Assembly (NCBI RefSeq): GCF_002309535.1
Contig: NZ_CP023275.1
Coordinates: forward strand, 930,001-994,000
Reading direction: 5' to 3'
DNA: 64,000 bases
Origin: Sulfurospirillum diekertiae
GTDB taxonomy: Bacteria; Campylobacterota; Campylobacteria; Campylobacterales; Sulfurospirillaceae
The notes beneath the pieces are model-generated. The model searched no databases. It was not told the origin of the DNA and worked only from the letters and a program-made list of their open reading frames with translations. The position numbers and the translations under genes were made by a program. Below, one piece after another: positions 6,940-15,992 of the stretch (position 1 is its first letter; each line of letters starts with the position of its first letter).

Positions 6940-9395
6940 TGGCAAATGAAATATTAACAATTAGCGAAATTAGAAAAACAGATATTAAATATATATATGA
7001 AAAACTTGTTACTAATTCGGATTTAACAGAAAAGGAGTTATTAGCTCTATTAAAGTTAGCAGTAGTTTTTATAAATGAGAATGACATAGATACAAAAAAA
7101 TTAGGATATCGAATACTGTTAATATATGCAAATAAATATGAGGACTACCGACCTTTATTTGATATTTCTATTAATGAAGGACTTTTCCCAATTTCTAAAT
7201 ATATTGAGACAAAAATATATGAAAACAAGAAACAAAAATCATTTATAAATTCAATTACATCAGCTTTTATGGAAAACTTTAGAAAAGATAATGTCTATTT
7301 AACTCAACAACAAAGTAACTTATATGCCTTTTTAGAAATTAATAACACCTCTACAATATCAATAGTTGCACCAACATCATATGGTAAATCAGAAATAATT
7401 ATAGAAACTTTTAACAATAATTCTAATCTTAATATTTGTGTTATTGTTCCTAGTAAAGCACTTTTAGAGCAAACAAAAAACAGATTATTAAAAGCAAAAA
7501 TAAAAGAAAAGATTAAAATTGTAACTTATCCAGAAATGTACAGAGATACGGATGTAAATATTTTAGCAGTATTAACACAGGAACGATTATTACGATTATT
7601 AAAGAGAAATAAAAACTTATCATTTGATATAGTATTTATTGATGAAGCTCATAATATATTAAATAAAGATGATAGGAATATGTTATTGGCATCAACAATA
7701 ATAATCTTAAATAAAAGAAATCCATATACAAAATTGAGATTTTTATCTCCATTCCTTATTGATAGTAATAACTTAAAATTAGCATATACTAATTATCAAG
7801 TTAAAGAATATAAAGTGACTGAATATATAAAGTCTGAAAAACTTCATGTAATTGACTTTAGAGAAAATAAAGATAAAAAACTAAAAATTTATGATCAATT
7901 TTTAGATGATTTTTTTTATTTGGGAAATGACTCCTATTTAAATGAAATTGATTTTGTTATCAAAAATAGTTTATTAAAAAATATTATATATTTTAATAGA
8001 CCTATTGATATAGAAGAGTTTACTAATAAGCTAATTCAAGTATTACCTGTTGTTAATTCCCCTAAAATTGAAAAAGTATGTGAAGAATTAAAAAAGCATT
8101 TGCATAAAGAGTATTATCTTATAGACGCAATTAAACATGGTATTATTTATCACCATGGGTCTATACCAATTTATATAAGATTATATATTGAACATTTATT
8201 TAAAAATGAAAACTCTATAAAATATGTTATTACAAGTTCAACTCTTTTAGAAGGTGTGAATATTCCAGCCGAAGCATTATTTATTTTGAATAATAAAAAA
8301 GGTAGAGGTAACTTAAAGCCATCCCATTTAAGAAATTTAATTGGAAGAGTGTCAAGATTTAGTGAAGTGTTTTCTTCTAATAGTAAAGATTTAAAACTGT
8401 TGGAACCTAAAATTTATTTAGTGGGATGTGGATATTATCAAAGTAATGCAAACATAGAAAATTTTATAAAAAAATCTATGAAAATTGATATTAAACTTAA
8501 AGATGAGACAGAAAATACTTTATTAGAAAATATTTTAATCAATGATAAAAATTTAAACGATAGATTAAAAGCAGAAAACTTTATAGAAAACTTTGAACCT
8601 GATATTATCAATAATAGAAATATAAAAATAGCAGAAACAGAAATAGGTAAATTATGTTTTGAAAATAATGTTGTAGAAATTGATATCCTTCAAAAAGAAC
8701 ATGAAATGAGTCGGGTTGTACAAGATTATAAAAATAGATTAATTATGATTGATAGTTCGAATGGCATTTTAAAAACAATAAGCGATACATTTGTTGACTT
8801 TTTAAAAGATGATAAAAATAATAATTTAAAAAGGTTACAAAATGAGAAGGCTAGATTGTTTTATGCAAGATTTTTGGATTGGAAAGTAGAAAGTAAATCA
8901 TATAATGAGATGATTAATAGTTTTCTATATTATTGGAAATTTCTTGAAGATAATAATAAGGAGACTTTAGTATATGTAGATAGTAAATGGGGTGAAGAAA
9001 TTAGAGGTGGTTATGTACCTTTATGGGTTGATATAAGAGAGAAAAGTACTAAGCAAAGAGTAAATTTAGCAATTGTACGTATTAATGACGAACAAGAGTT
9101 TTTAGATAATGTTTTGTTTAAATTTATTGATATTTTATATGAGTTAGAAATAATAGAGATATTTTTTTATTATAAAATAAAATATGGAACCGAAGATTTA
9201 AGAAAAATTATATTAATGAAAAATGGTGTTAGTTATAGTTTGTCCCATTTATTGGTTGATAATTATTTACAGTATGTTGATATAAATGTAGAAAATGAAT
9301 TTTTTAATATTTCAACTCAAATAGTCAATGCTATGTTATTAAATGATGAAAATGATATTATGATGTTTGAAGTAAAACAACATGTTTCAAACTAA
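6939..9395 (+). CDS. hamB: HamB-like superfamily 2 helicase (Hachiman-type)
   Basis: The 818-residue protein has a helical N-terminal region (about 1-120), then a Q-like motif (LTQQQSNLYAFL), Walker A APTSYGKSE (about 144-152), motif II DEAH (about 235-238), a second RecA domain with TSSTLLEGVNIPAE and a motif VI-like stretch NLIGRVSRF (about 465-473), then a long C-terminal region. This is Ski2/HamB-like. In Hachiman, HamB holds HamA and senses damaged or phage DNA. The gene is coupled to hamA by a one-base overlap and its last 14 bases overlap the next gene's ATG. Composition is strongly A+T biased with frequent AAT/AAA/TTA codons, unlike the flanking sbcC and DUF2779 genes. Confidence 0.75.
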   Translation: MANEILTISEIRKTDIKYIYEKLVTNSDLTEKELLALLKLAVVFINENDIDTKKLGYRILLIYANKYEDYRPLFDISINEGLFPISKYIETKIYENKKQKSFINSITSAFMENFRKDNVYLTQQQSNLYAFLEINNTSTISIVAPTSYGKSEIIIETFNNNSNLNICVIVPSKALLEQTKNRLLKAKIKEKIKIVTYPEMYRDTDVNILAVLTQERLLRLLKRNKNLSFDIVFIDEAHNILNKDDRNMLLASTIIILNKRNPYTKLRFLSPFLIDSNNLKLAYTNYQVKEYKVTEYIKSEKLHVIDFRENKDKKLKIYDQFLDDFFYLGNDSYLNEIDFVIKNSLLKNIIYFNRPIDIEEFTNKLIQVLPVVNSPKIEKVCEELKKHLHKEYYLIDAIKHGIIYHHGSIPIYIRLYIEHLFKNENSIKYVITSSTLLEGVNIPAEALFILNNKKGRGNLKPSHLRNLIGRVSRFSEVFSSNSKDLKLLEPKIYLVGCGYYQSNANIENFIKKSMKIDIKLKDETENTLLENILINDKNLNDRLKAENFIENFEPDIINNRNIKIAETEIGKLCFENNVVEIDILQKEHEMSRVVQDYKNRLIMIDSSNGILKTISDTFVDFLKDDKNNNLKRLQNEKARLFYARFLDWKVESKSYNEMINSFLYYWKFLEDNNKETLVYVDSKWGEEIRGGYVPLWVDIREKSTKQRVNLAIVRINDEQEFLDNVLFKFIDILYELEIIEIFFYYKIKYGTEDLRKIILMKNGVSYSLSHLLVDNYLQYVDINVENEFFNISTQIVNAMLLNDENDIMMFEVKQHVSN

Positions 9396-10878
9396 TTTAA
9401 CCCTCTCCAAATCCCTCTACACCCGAGCCATCCAATGCCCAAAATCTCTTTGGCTGAAAAAGTACAAGCCAGAGGTTTTAACTCCTCCCGATGCCAATGC
9501 CAAAGCACGGTTTGAGACGGGTAATATCGTGGGAGATTTGGCGTGTGGATTATTTCCTGATGGACGCGAAATTCCTTTTGATGCACACGATTTTAAAAGC
9601 ATGGCGAGGCTGACCCAAGCGTATCTTGATGAGGGTGTGGAGAACATCTACGAGGCGACGTTTATTTACGAGGGCATCGTGGTGATGGTGGACATCTTGC
9701 GCCGAACGCCTCTTGGCTTAGAGCTGTATGAAGTGAAGAGTTCCACCGATGTGAAGCCTATCTATCTGCATGATGTTTCCATTCAGCTGTATGTTTTAGA
9801 AGCCCTTGAGTTTAGGGTTGAGGCGTGTCATGTGGTGCATATCAACTCAGGCTATGTGCGAGAAGAGGCGTTGGAGCTTGAAAAGCTTTTTGTGGTGGTG
9901 GATGTCACAGGTGAAGTGCGAGATTTGCAAGACTCTATTCCTGCAAGACTTGAAGCGTTTGAGGCGTATCTGGACGACAAAGCCCATGAGCCAAACATCG
10001 ACATCGGCAAACAGTGCAATGACCCGTATGAGTGCGATGCAAAGGCGTATTGTTGGAAGTTTCAGCGACATATCCCAGAGTACAGCATCTTCAACATCTT
10101 CAATCTTGGTAGTAAAAAACAACAAGAACTTTATGCCCAAAACATCGTGGCGATTGAAGACATCCCCGAAGACTTTGCGATGACACCCATCCAATGGCAA
10201 AAGGTCGATAACTGGAAAAAGCAACATACGTTTATCGACCATGAGGCGATTGCCGAGTTTTTGGAAACACTCACCTATCCCATCTATCATCTCGACTTTG
10301 AAACCTTTCAACAAGCCATTCCTTTGTGGAGCGAGCTCAGCCCTTACAAACAAATACCGTTTCAATACTCTTTACATATAGAACACCGTGATGGCACTTT
10401 AGAGCATAAAGAATTTCTAGCAGAGGCAGGAGTTGACCCAAGACGTGCTTTGGCAGAGCAATTGGTCAAAGACATACCTTTACAGGTAAATATTCTGACA
10501 TACAATATGAGCTTTGAAAAAGGCGTTATCGCCTCACTTGCACAGCTGTTTCCAGACTTACATATAAAGCTTATGCACCTCCACGAAAACATCAAAGATT
10601 TGATGCTTCCGTTCCAAAAAGGACACTATGTCACCCCAACCATGCAAGGCAGTTACTCCATCAAATACGTCCTTCCTGCACTGGTGCCTGAGATGGAATT
10701 AGCCTATAAAAAACTAGAGGGCATCCAAAACGGCGGTGACGCTATGAACGCCTTTGCATCTTTACATGTAAAGAGTTTGGAAGAACAAATGAAAGTGCGA
10801 GAACAGTTGTTGAAGTACTGTGAACTCGATACTTTGGCGATGGTGAAAGTATTGGGGAAATTAAAGGAGGAATTCTAG
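9382..10878 (+). CDS. DUF2779-domain protein (Cas4-like N-terminus plus DEDD-type exonuclease-like C-terminus)
   Basis: The 498-residue protein starts like other DUF2779 proteins (LSKSLYTRAIQCPKSLWLKKY), a PD-(D/E)xK/Cas4-like region with LELYEVKSSTDV (about 115-126) and cysteines at about 213-223 (CNDPYECDAKAYC) that could hold an iron-sulfur cluster. The C-terminal half has YHLDFETF (about 298-305), ILTYNMSFEK (about 371-380) and YCELDTLAMV (about 484-493), resembling DEDD exonuclease motifs. A role in nucleic acid processing is inferred. Base composition is host-like and it contains one TTACATGTAA copy, unlike the hamAB pair that precedes it. It may originally have followed sbcC directly. 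Confidence 0.7.
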   Translation: MFQTNLTLSKSLYTRAIQCPKSLWLKKYKPEVLTPPDANAKARFETGNIVGDLACGLFPDGREIPFDAHDFKSMARLTQAYLDEGVENIYEATFIYEGIVVMVDILRRTPLGLELYEVKSSTDVKPIYLHDVSIQLYVLEALEFRVEACHVVHINSGYVREEALELEKLFVVVDVTGEVRDLQDSIPARLEAFEAYLDDKAHEPNIDIGKQCNDPYECDAKAYCWKFQRHIPEYSIFNIFNLGSKKQQELYAQNIVAIEDIPEDFAMTPIQWQKVDNWKKQHTFIDHEAIAEFLETLTYPIYHLDFETFQQAIPLWSELSPYKQIPFQYSLHIEHRDGTLEHKEFLAEAGVDPRRALAEQLVKDIPLQVNILTYNMSFEKGVIASLAQLFPDLHIKLMHLHENIKDLMLPFQKGHYVTPTMQGSYSIKYVLPALVPEMELAYKKLEGIQNGGDAMNAFASLHVKSLEEQMKVREQLLKYCELDTLAMVKVLGKLKEEF

Positions 10879-11360
10879 TGAAAAGAGATGACACAAAACT
10901 ATTAATTGAGATGATGCAGACATTATTAAATGGTGGTAGTTTTAGCGTAAAAGCGTTAGAAAAAAGATATGGGACGCCAGAAAGGACTATCAGAAGCAAA
11001 ATAAAAAATAATATACAGCCTCTTTTCCCTAAAATTATTGATTATGATCCATCAACAGAAAGGTGGGTAGCTAAAGAAGACTTAAGAGAGAAAACAATTT
11101 TATCTGCGAAAGAATTAATTTCTTTACAAATGATGAAGAACCATGTGTCTAATTTTAGTGATGAAATAGTCCAAGATGCTAACAAGTTATTAAATAAGTT
11201 CCAACAAGGTGTTTTTGCGAAAGAAATTATTAGAAAAATAAGAAAAGAAGAGTTGGATATAGAGCATCAAGAAATGATGATTTTACTGTTAAATGCTATA
11301 CGTCAGAAAAAAAAGGTTTCATGTCTTTACAATAATAGACATCTTGCAAAACTCAAATAA
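10878..11360 (+). pseudogene. WYL-domain transcriptional regulator, N-terminal part, cut by an IS
   Basis: The GTG start overlaps the preceding stop by one base (taGTG) behind a strong aggagg site. The first 153 codons are native: an N-terminal winged-helix/HTH region (SFSVKALEKRYGTPERTIRS, about 15-34), a helical linker, then the beginning of a WYL domain (AIRQKKKVSCLYNN). The IS enters after the codon ending at 11336, and the final seven residues come from the IS inverted repeat. The rest of the WYL domain lies at 12253-12723. Joining the two sides and removing one AAT copy gives an uninterrupted 308-codon gene. WYL regulators often control defence islands, which fits its place after hamAB and DUF2779. 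Confidence 0.85.
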
Positions 11361-12252
11361 AAGGCACTAAAAATGCTTGGCAAGAGGCATGAAAAAATAT
11401 GAACAAATGCAAAAGCATAAACCCAAAGATTTTAAGCGCCATATTGGCGTTAATGAAGAGACATTTAACGCAATGATAGAGGTGTTTAGGCAATACGATG
11501 AGAATCGTAAAAAAGGATTAGGTGTAGGAGGGAGGAGATCTCTTTCACCAGAAAATAAAGTACTTTTGATGCTTGGCTATTATCGTGAGTATCGCACCCT
11601 TGAACATATTGGATTTGATTATGGTGTGAGTGAATCAACGGCTTCAAGGATTGTATGTGAAGTAGAAGAAGTGTTGATTAAGTCTGGTAGATTTTCATTG
11701 CCAAGCAAGAGAGAACTCTATAAAAGTGATGTTGCCCTCTCTTTTGTTGTCATTGATGCGACAGAAACGCCTTGTCAAAGACCCAAAAAAAGCAAAGAGA
11801 GTACTACTCAGGTAAGCAAAAGCGTCATACCCTTAAAGGACAGATTGTGATTGATAAAGAGGAGAGGATTATGTGTGTGCATACCGCTAAAGGTACGACA
11901 CATGATTTTAGACTGTTTCAAGAATCTAATCTCCCCTTGATGCCCAAGACCTGTGTTTATGTTGATTTGGGATATCTGGGTATTGCCAAAGAACATAGCC
12001 ATTGTCAAATTCCCCATAAAGCCTCCAAACTTCATCCTTTGAGTGAGGAGCAAAAAGAGGAAAACAGACAAAAAGCAAGTGCTAGAATATGTGTTGAACA
12101 TGTGAATGCTAAAATCAAAACATTTCAGATACTCACCCAAAAATACAGAAACAGAAGAAAACGATTCAATCTACGCTTTAATTTGATATGTGGATTAATC
12201 AACTTTGACCGTGGTTTTGCTGTGGAATACAAATGAGTTTTGCAAGATGTCT
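11337..12252 (+). mobile_element. IS5-family insertion sequence, 916 bp
   Basis: The ends are perfect 18-base inverted repeats: AGACATCTTGCAAAACTC at 11337-11354 and its complement at 12235-12252. AAT flanks both sides (11334-11336 and 12253-12255) as a 3-base target duplication. The element encodes one transposase in two overlapping frames joined by a probable -1 frameshift. Repeats and target copies are intact and the host reading frame is exactly restored on removal, so insertion looks recent. Confidence 0.9.
11377..12236 (+). CDS. IS5-family transposase expressed by -1 frameshift
   Basis: Frame 1 (from TTG 11377 or, more likely, ATG 11389) encodes an N-terminal HTH region (EHIGFDYGVSESTASRIV) and the first DDE motif VIDATETP. 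At 11783-11789 a run of seven A residues (ccAAAAAAAgc) lets ribosomes slip -1 into the frame that continues QREYYSGKQKRHTLKGQ. That frame holds VDLGYLG (second Asp) and ARICVEHVNAKIK (Glu) before stopping at 12236. Without the shift the first frame stops at 11850. Programmed frameshifting at an A-run is known for several IS5 groups, so this is probably functional rather than a mutation. Confidence 0.85.
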
Positions 12253-12723
12253 AATAAACAAAGGGTAATTGAACCGCTTAAAATAGTTACATTAGAAGGA
12301 TATTGGTATTTGTACCTTTTCAATATAATTCAAGAGACTGGTGAAAAAGAATCAAAAAAATTTCATTTAAAAAGTATGAAAAATATATTTATTTTGGATG
12401 AAAATTTTGAATATCCAAAAATTAGTTTTTTTAAAAAATTTAATACAAGTATAAATGCATATTTTGATTTGAGTAAAGAACATGAAACAGTAGAACTTTT
12501 AATTCATAAAGATATTGTTAAATATTTTAAGCGTATTCCTCTTTCCTCAACACAATGGATTGATGACAATATTGTAAATGACCATCAAACATGTAGAATT
12601 GAGGTTACAAAAATAGAAGAAATACTTCCTACCATACAACAATATCTTCCAAAAGTTAAAGTTTTATACCCTCCAGAATTGAATGATAAAATTTTAGAAA
12701 ATATAAAAAATTACGCAAAATAA
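12253..12723 (+). pseudogene. WYL-domain transcriptional regulator, C-terminal part
   Basis: Downstream of the IS the frame continues NKQRVIEPLKIVTLEGYWYL, which is the core of a WYL domain (ligand-binding, Sm-like fold), followed by the WCX-like C-terminal region to residue 308 of the reconstructed protein. It has no credible start of its own: an ATG at 12247 and earlier starts are within the IS end. Truncation probably leaves the regulator inactive, which could deregulate the adjoining defence genes. That consequence is inference. Confidence 0.8.
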
Positions 12724-12806
12724 ATCAATAAAATTTGACTTGGCAAGTTTTTTTGCCAGCACTCATTCTACACTTCTATCATAAATATTTTTATGTGGAG
12801 GGGAAA

Positions 12807-13451
12807 ATGCATTTAGATGATATCTTGGTTTCTTTTATTGTAAATCTAATATCAGGTGTTATGGTCACATATTGTTACGACAATATACTTAGAAATAAGC
12901 GTAATGAACCTGCGTATTTATTTTCCGATAAGCTTTTTATAGTTAATAAAAATAGAGAATATGTTACTGATAATGATAAAAGAAAAAGTAATAGGCAACT
13001 AGCGCTTGATGTATTTTTTGTTATTTTTACAATGTATCTTATATGGGCTTCCCTATATCTTCCGTTTGTATTCAAAGCTGGGATAATCCCTAATATTATA
13101 GATTTGTCCAAGAGTAACTTTGTCAATATCTTTGGTATTTCAAATTATCATTTAATTTTGGAGTTAAAAACTTTACGATGGATATGTTTGTTTGTCGCAC
13201 TTGTTCTATATTTCCCTGCTTTATATGTAGGTACAATATTTTCAAAAATATTTATACATTTTAAAGATCAATTTTATGAAGTTACAGAACAAGATTGGAG
13301 AAGGTATAGGTTTTATGGGGTTATATGCTTTATAACGTTTATATTAGGATTACATATATATTTTATATCGATAATGCCCCTTTGGAATAGCCTTACGGTG
13401 GCTATTGGGATTGTTGCAGCATTTATTGCTAAAGCAAATTCTGATAAATAA
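12807..13451 (+). CDS. Integral membrane protein of unknown function
   Basis: ATG 12807 is preferred over an upstream TTG because ggagggg lies 4-10 bases before it; this gives 214 residues. Hydrophobic segments at about 6-22, 68-95, 121-146 and 169-210 suggest four or five transmembrane helices, with a charged loop (RNKRNEPAYLFSDKLF) after the first. No family is recognised. It heads a tight run with a lipase, a zinc phospholipase-like protein and a lipoprotein, so it may anchor or modulate them at the membrane. AT-rich composition suggests acquisition. Confidence 0.55.
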   Translation: MHLDDILVSFIVNLISGVMVTYCYDNILRNKRNEPAYLFSDKLFIVNKNREYVTDNDKRKSNRQLALDVFFVIFTMYLIWASLYLPFVFKAGIIPNIIDLSKSNFVNIFGISNYHLILELKTLRWICLFVALVLYFPALYVGTIFSKIFIHFKDQFYEVTEQDWRRYRFYGVICFITFILGLHIYFISIMPLWNSLTVAIGIVAAFIAKANSDK

Positions 13452-13467
13452 TTGAGAGGCAAGAACA

Positions 13468-14520
13468 ATGAAAAATTTATTAGTTGAATCAGAAGAAGAA
13501 TTGCAAAAAACAAAAGAGTTGTTAGCTAAAAGTATCCCCACATATAGACAGGCATATAGTGATAGAACCGCGTGGGTTATGGCATGTTTATCTGAATTAT
13601 CTTATCTTAAATTTAACGAACCCATTATAGATAAGAATAAAGCAAAACTTATTAAAAACGTTTCAAAGCTTATAGATGAAGGAAAACAATCATCATTAAT
13701 AAAGCTTATCGATTTATTAGCGTATGACAGTGAAGAAGAAAGATCAAAATTGAAATCAGATTTACAAATAATCAATATGAAAATAGAAAAGACATTTGAT
13801 TGTAATGGTACACAGGCTATGTTGGTTTCAAATGATAAGTTTTATGTATTAGTCTTTAGAGGAACAGAAGTTTCCAGTGTTGAAGATATAAAAGCTGATC
13901 TTAAAGCAGTAACAAAGCAATGCGATACTGGGGGAAGGATACATAGTGGTTTCGACGAAGCTTTTTCAGAAGTTCATATTGAGATACAAAGTTATCTCAA
14001 CAATTTAACCGAAGAAAAACCATTATTTATCACTGGACATAGTTTGGGAGGAGCTTTAGCAACAGTAGCAACTAAAAAATTAACATTTAAATATGGAATT
14101 GCTGCTTGTTATACTTATGGATCACCAAGAGTTGGTGATGAAAAATGGATAAGTAATATAAAGACGCCTATATATAGGCTTGTTAATTCAGCTGATCCTG
14201 TAACGATGTTACCTCCTGGAGCAGATGTGATTAGTCTACTTACGTTTTTTTTGAAAATAATTCCTGTATTAAAATCTTTTAGCATGCTGTTTCAATCGAA
14301 ATTTGGTGGTTATTGTCATGCAGGAGATATGAGGTTTTTAACAAATATTCGGATAGGTTGTTTTAATGATGCAATGCTTTTAAATTCAGTGACTTATTGG
14401 AGAAGAATCCTTGCATATACAACTAAATTAAATCCATGGAAAGAATTGCCTAGCGATCATTCAATAACAGTATATAGAAAAAAGTTAAGAGCAATCGCAT
14501 GGAAAAGCAATGATAAATAA
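13468..14520 (+). CDS. Class 3 lipase (alpha/beta hydrolase)
   Basis: The 350-residue protein has the Lipase_3 fold: LVFRGTE (about 128-134), the nucleophile elbow ITGHSLGGALA (about 188-198, Ser in GHSLG), TYGSPRVGD (about 216-224), the acid in NSADPVTMLPP (about 239-249), and a later histidine in YCHAGDMRF (about 283-291). The catalytic Ser, Asp and His all appear present. There is no signal peptide, so it acts in the cytoplasm or needs another export route. It starts 16 bases after the membrane protein and overlaps the frame region of the next gene. Substrate (lipid head group or acyl chain) cannot be read from the sequence. Confidence 0.8.
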   Translation: MKNLLVESEEELQKTKELLAKSIPTYRQAYSDRTAWVMACLSELSYLKFNEPIIDKNKAKLIKNVSKLIDEGKQSSLIKLIDLLAYDSEEERSKLKSDLQIINMKIEKTFDCNGTQAMLVSNDKFYVLVFRGTEVSSVEDIKADLKAVTKQCDTGGRIHSGFDEAFSEVHIEIQSYLNNLTEEKPLFITGHSLGGALATVATKKLTFKYGIAACYTYGSPRVGDEKWISNIKTPIYRLVNSADPVTMLPPGADVISLLTFFLKIIPVLKSFSMLFQSKFGGYCHAGDMRFLTNIRIGCFNDAMLLNSVTYWRRILAYTTKLNPWKELPSDHSITVYRKKLRAIAWKSNDK

Positions 14521-14545
14521 AAAACTAAACTTTAAAAGGATTAAT

Positions 14546-15481
14546 ATGCCTGGCGCTTACGCACATATGACCGTAGTTAATATTGCTAAAGAAGTAGAAG
14601 GACTTGAGCGGTTGGAAGGGTTTCCAGTATCAGCTATTCCTGCTATATTGAGAAATTTCAAATATTGCGAATTGGGATGTGTAAGTCCTGATTATCCATA
14701 TTTATGCGTTGGAGATAGTGATGTTGCAAAATGGGCTGATTTGATGCACTATGAAAATACGGGAAGCACGATTCACAAAGGTATTGAATTTATACGAGAT
14801 ACACTCAAGGGATATGAACAAGAAAAGGCATTTAGTTGGTTACTTGGATATGTTGCCCATGTTGTAACGGATGTAACAATTCATCCAATAGTGCAATTAA
14901 AAGTTGGTGACTATGCTGACAATAAAACTGCGCATAGAAGGTGTGAAATGAATCAAGATGCCTATATCTTTCAAAGGCTTAATCTTGGAGGTATAGGTAT
15001 TTCTGAACATCTAGATTCTGGCATTAAAATGTGCTCAGTTCTCTCTGATTCTAGAAAAATAGATCCTACGATTTTGAGTGTATGGCAATATATGTTAAAC
15101 CATTCGCATAGCGATGAATTTACAAGAAACCCACCAAATATAAATAAATGGCATGAAAAATTTGGTGACATTGTGGATAATTTTGGAGAAGAAGGCAACC
15201 ATTTGTTCCCATTAGCTAGACATGTGGCAGTTGATGCTGGCTTGACATATCCCAATTCAGATGAAATAGACAAACAGTACATTGAAAATCTAGTATCACC
15301 AGAAGGAACAAAGTCATATGATGAAATATTCGAACATGCCATTAAAAATGTTCGTAAAATTTGGAATGTTGTAGCACAAGGTGTATTTAGTAAAAATGAA
15401 AATTATCAAACTGTGATAGCAAATTGGAATCTGGATACAGGAAAAGATATGAACGATAAATTTGTAATGTGGAGGGCTTAA
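14546..15481 (+). CDS. Zinc-dependent phospholipase C-like protein
   Basis: ATG 14546, preceded by aaagga, gives 311 residues beginning MPGAYAHMTVVNIA; a longer in-frame start at 14510 would overlap the lipase stop. The N-terminal layout matches the Zn_dep_PLPC family: an early His (AYAHM), SPDYPY (about 46-51), ADLMHYEN (about 62-69) and GYVAHVVTDVTIHP (about 97-110), whose His and Asp residues would bind zinc. There is no signal peptide. Together with the neighbouring lipase it would give two different lipid-cleaving activities in one operon. Family assignment is fairly sure, substrate unknown. Confidence 0.7.
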   Translation: MPGAYAHMTVVNIAKEVEGLERLEGFPVSAIPAILRNFKYCELGCVSPDYPYLCVGDSDVAKWADLMHYENTGSTIHKGIEFIRDTLKGYEQEKAFSWLLGYVAHVVTDVTIHPIVQLKVGDYADNKTAHRRCEMNQDAYIFQRLNLGGIGISEHLDSGIKMCSVLSDSRKIDPTILSVWQYMLNHSHSDEFTRNPPNINKWHEKFGDIVDNFGEEGNHLFPLARHVAVDAGLTYPNSDEIDKQYIENLVSPEGTKSYDEIFEHAIKNVRKIWNVVAQGVFSKNENYQTVIANWNLDTGKDMNDKFVMWRA

Positions 15482-15483
15482 TC

Positions 15484-15900
15484 ATGAGAAGGAAATATCT
15501 ATTTTCTCTAATTAGTATGATAGTAATCATATCTGGCTGTGCAGCTAAATCTACCGTCGAACAAGAAAGAATGTTTACCCTAGCATCAGCTCTTACGAAA
15601 CTTTCTTCATCTGTTGAAGCAACAGTTAGGTATGAAAATCCAGATAAAAATCTATCGGATGAAGAGCTTTTAGAATTTTCTACGAAGCATGATAGTTCAT
15701 TGAGAGCACCTTTTAGTGACTATAAAGTCAAAATTTTAAACGAGAATAACCATGTAATAGTGCTCATTTGTACGCAAGATGGAACAAAAGCGCTTTTAGA
15801 AGATGTAGCATGTACAGCAGAAATGGATAAGCATCACTGGCAAATAGAAGAAGAAAAGCCATGCTCTTTTACACTATCAACCTCAATATGTAATCGTTAA
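15484..15900 (+). CDS. Putative lipoprotein, function unknown
   Basis: ATG 15484 is chosen because GGAGG sits at 15471-15475, eight bases upstream, giving 138 residues. The lipobox ISGCAAK follows a short hydrophobic signal. Four more cysteines lie in the mature part (ICTQD, VACTAE, KPCSF, SICNR), possibly two disulfides. It starts three bases after the zinc phospholipase-like gene and so belongs to that operon. It could bind or restrain the lipid-active enzymes, but nothing in the sequence proves it. Confidence 0.6.
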   Translation: MRRKYLFSLISMIVIISGCAAKSTVEQERMFTLASALTKLSSSVEATVRYENPDKNLSDEELLEFSTKHDSSLRAPFSDYKVKILNENNHVIVLICTQDGTKALLEDVACTAEMDKHHWQIEEEKPCSFTLSTSICNR

Positions 15901-15946
15901 TTCGAAAATTTTTATTTTAAACATAATAGTTGATAAACAATTCATA

Positions 15947-15970
15947 TTTAACTATAATATAACAGTTAAA
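15947..15970. promoter_or_regulatory. Inverted repeat upstream of parA, candidate operator
   Basis: TTTAACT at 15947-15953 and AGTTAAA at 15964-15970 form an inverted repeat with a 10-base AT-rich spacer, 22 bases before the parA start. The spacer contains tataat, so it may overlap the promoter. Autoregulation by the downstream small DNA-binding protein is the usual arrangement for ParA cassettes. Confidence 0.45.
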
Positions 15971-15992
15971 TAGCATTATAAAAAGGTTATAT

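Noticed and set aside
9847-10365. A 172-codon minus-strand open frame in the DUF2779 gene
   Set aside because: No recognisable fold, no promoter, and fully antisense to a well-supported gene.
11377-12236. Transposase as a broken pseudogene
   Set aside because: The frame change occurs at a run of seven A residues with all DDE motifs intact on both sides and perfect IS ends, which fits programmed -1 frameshifting better than decay.
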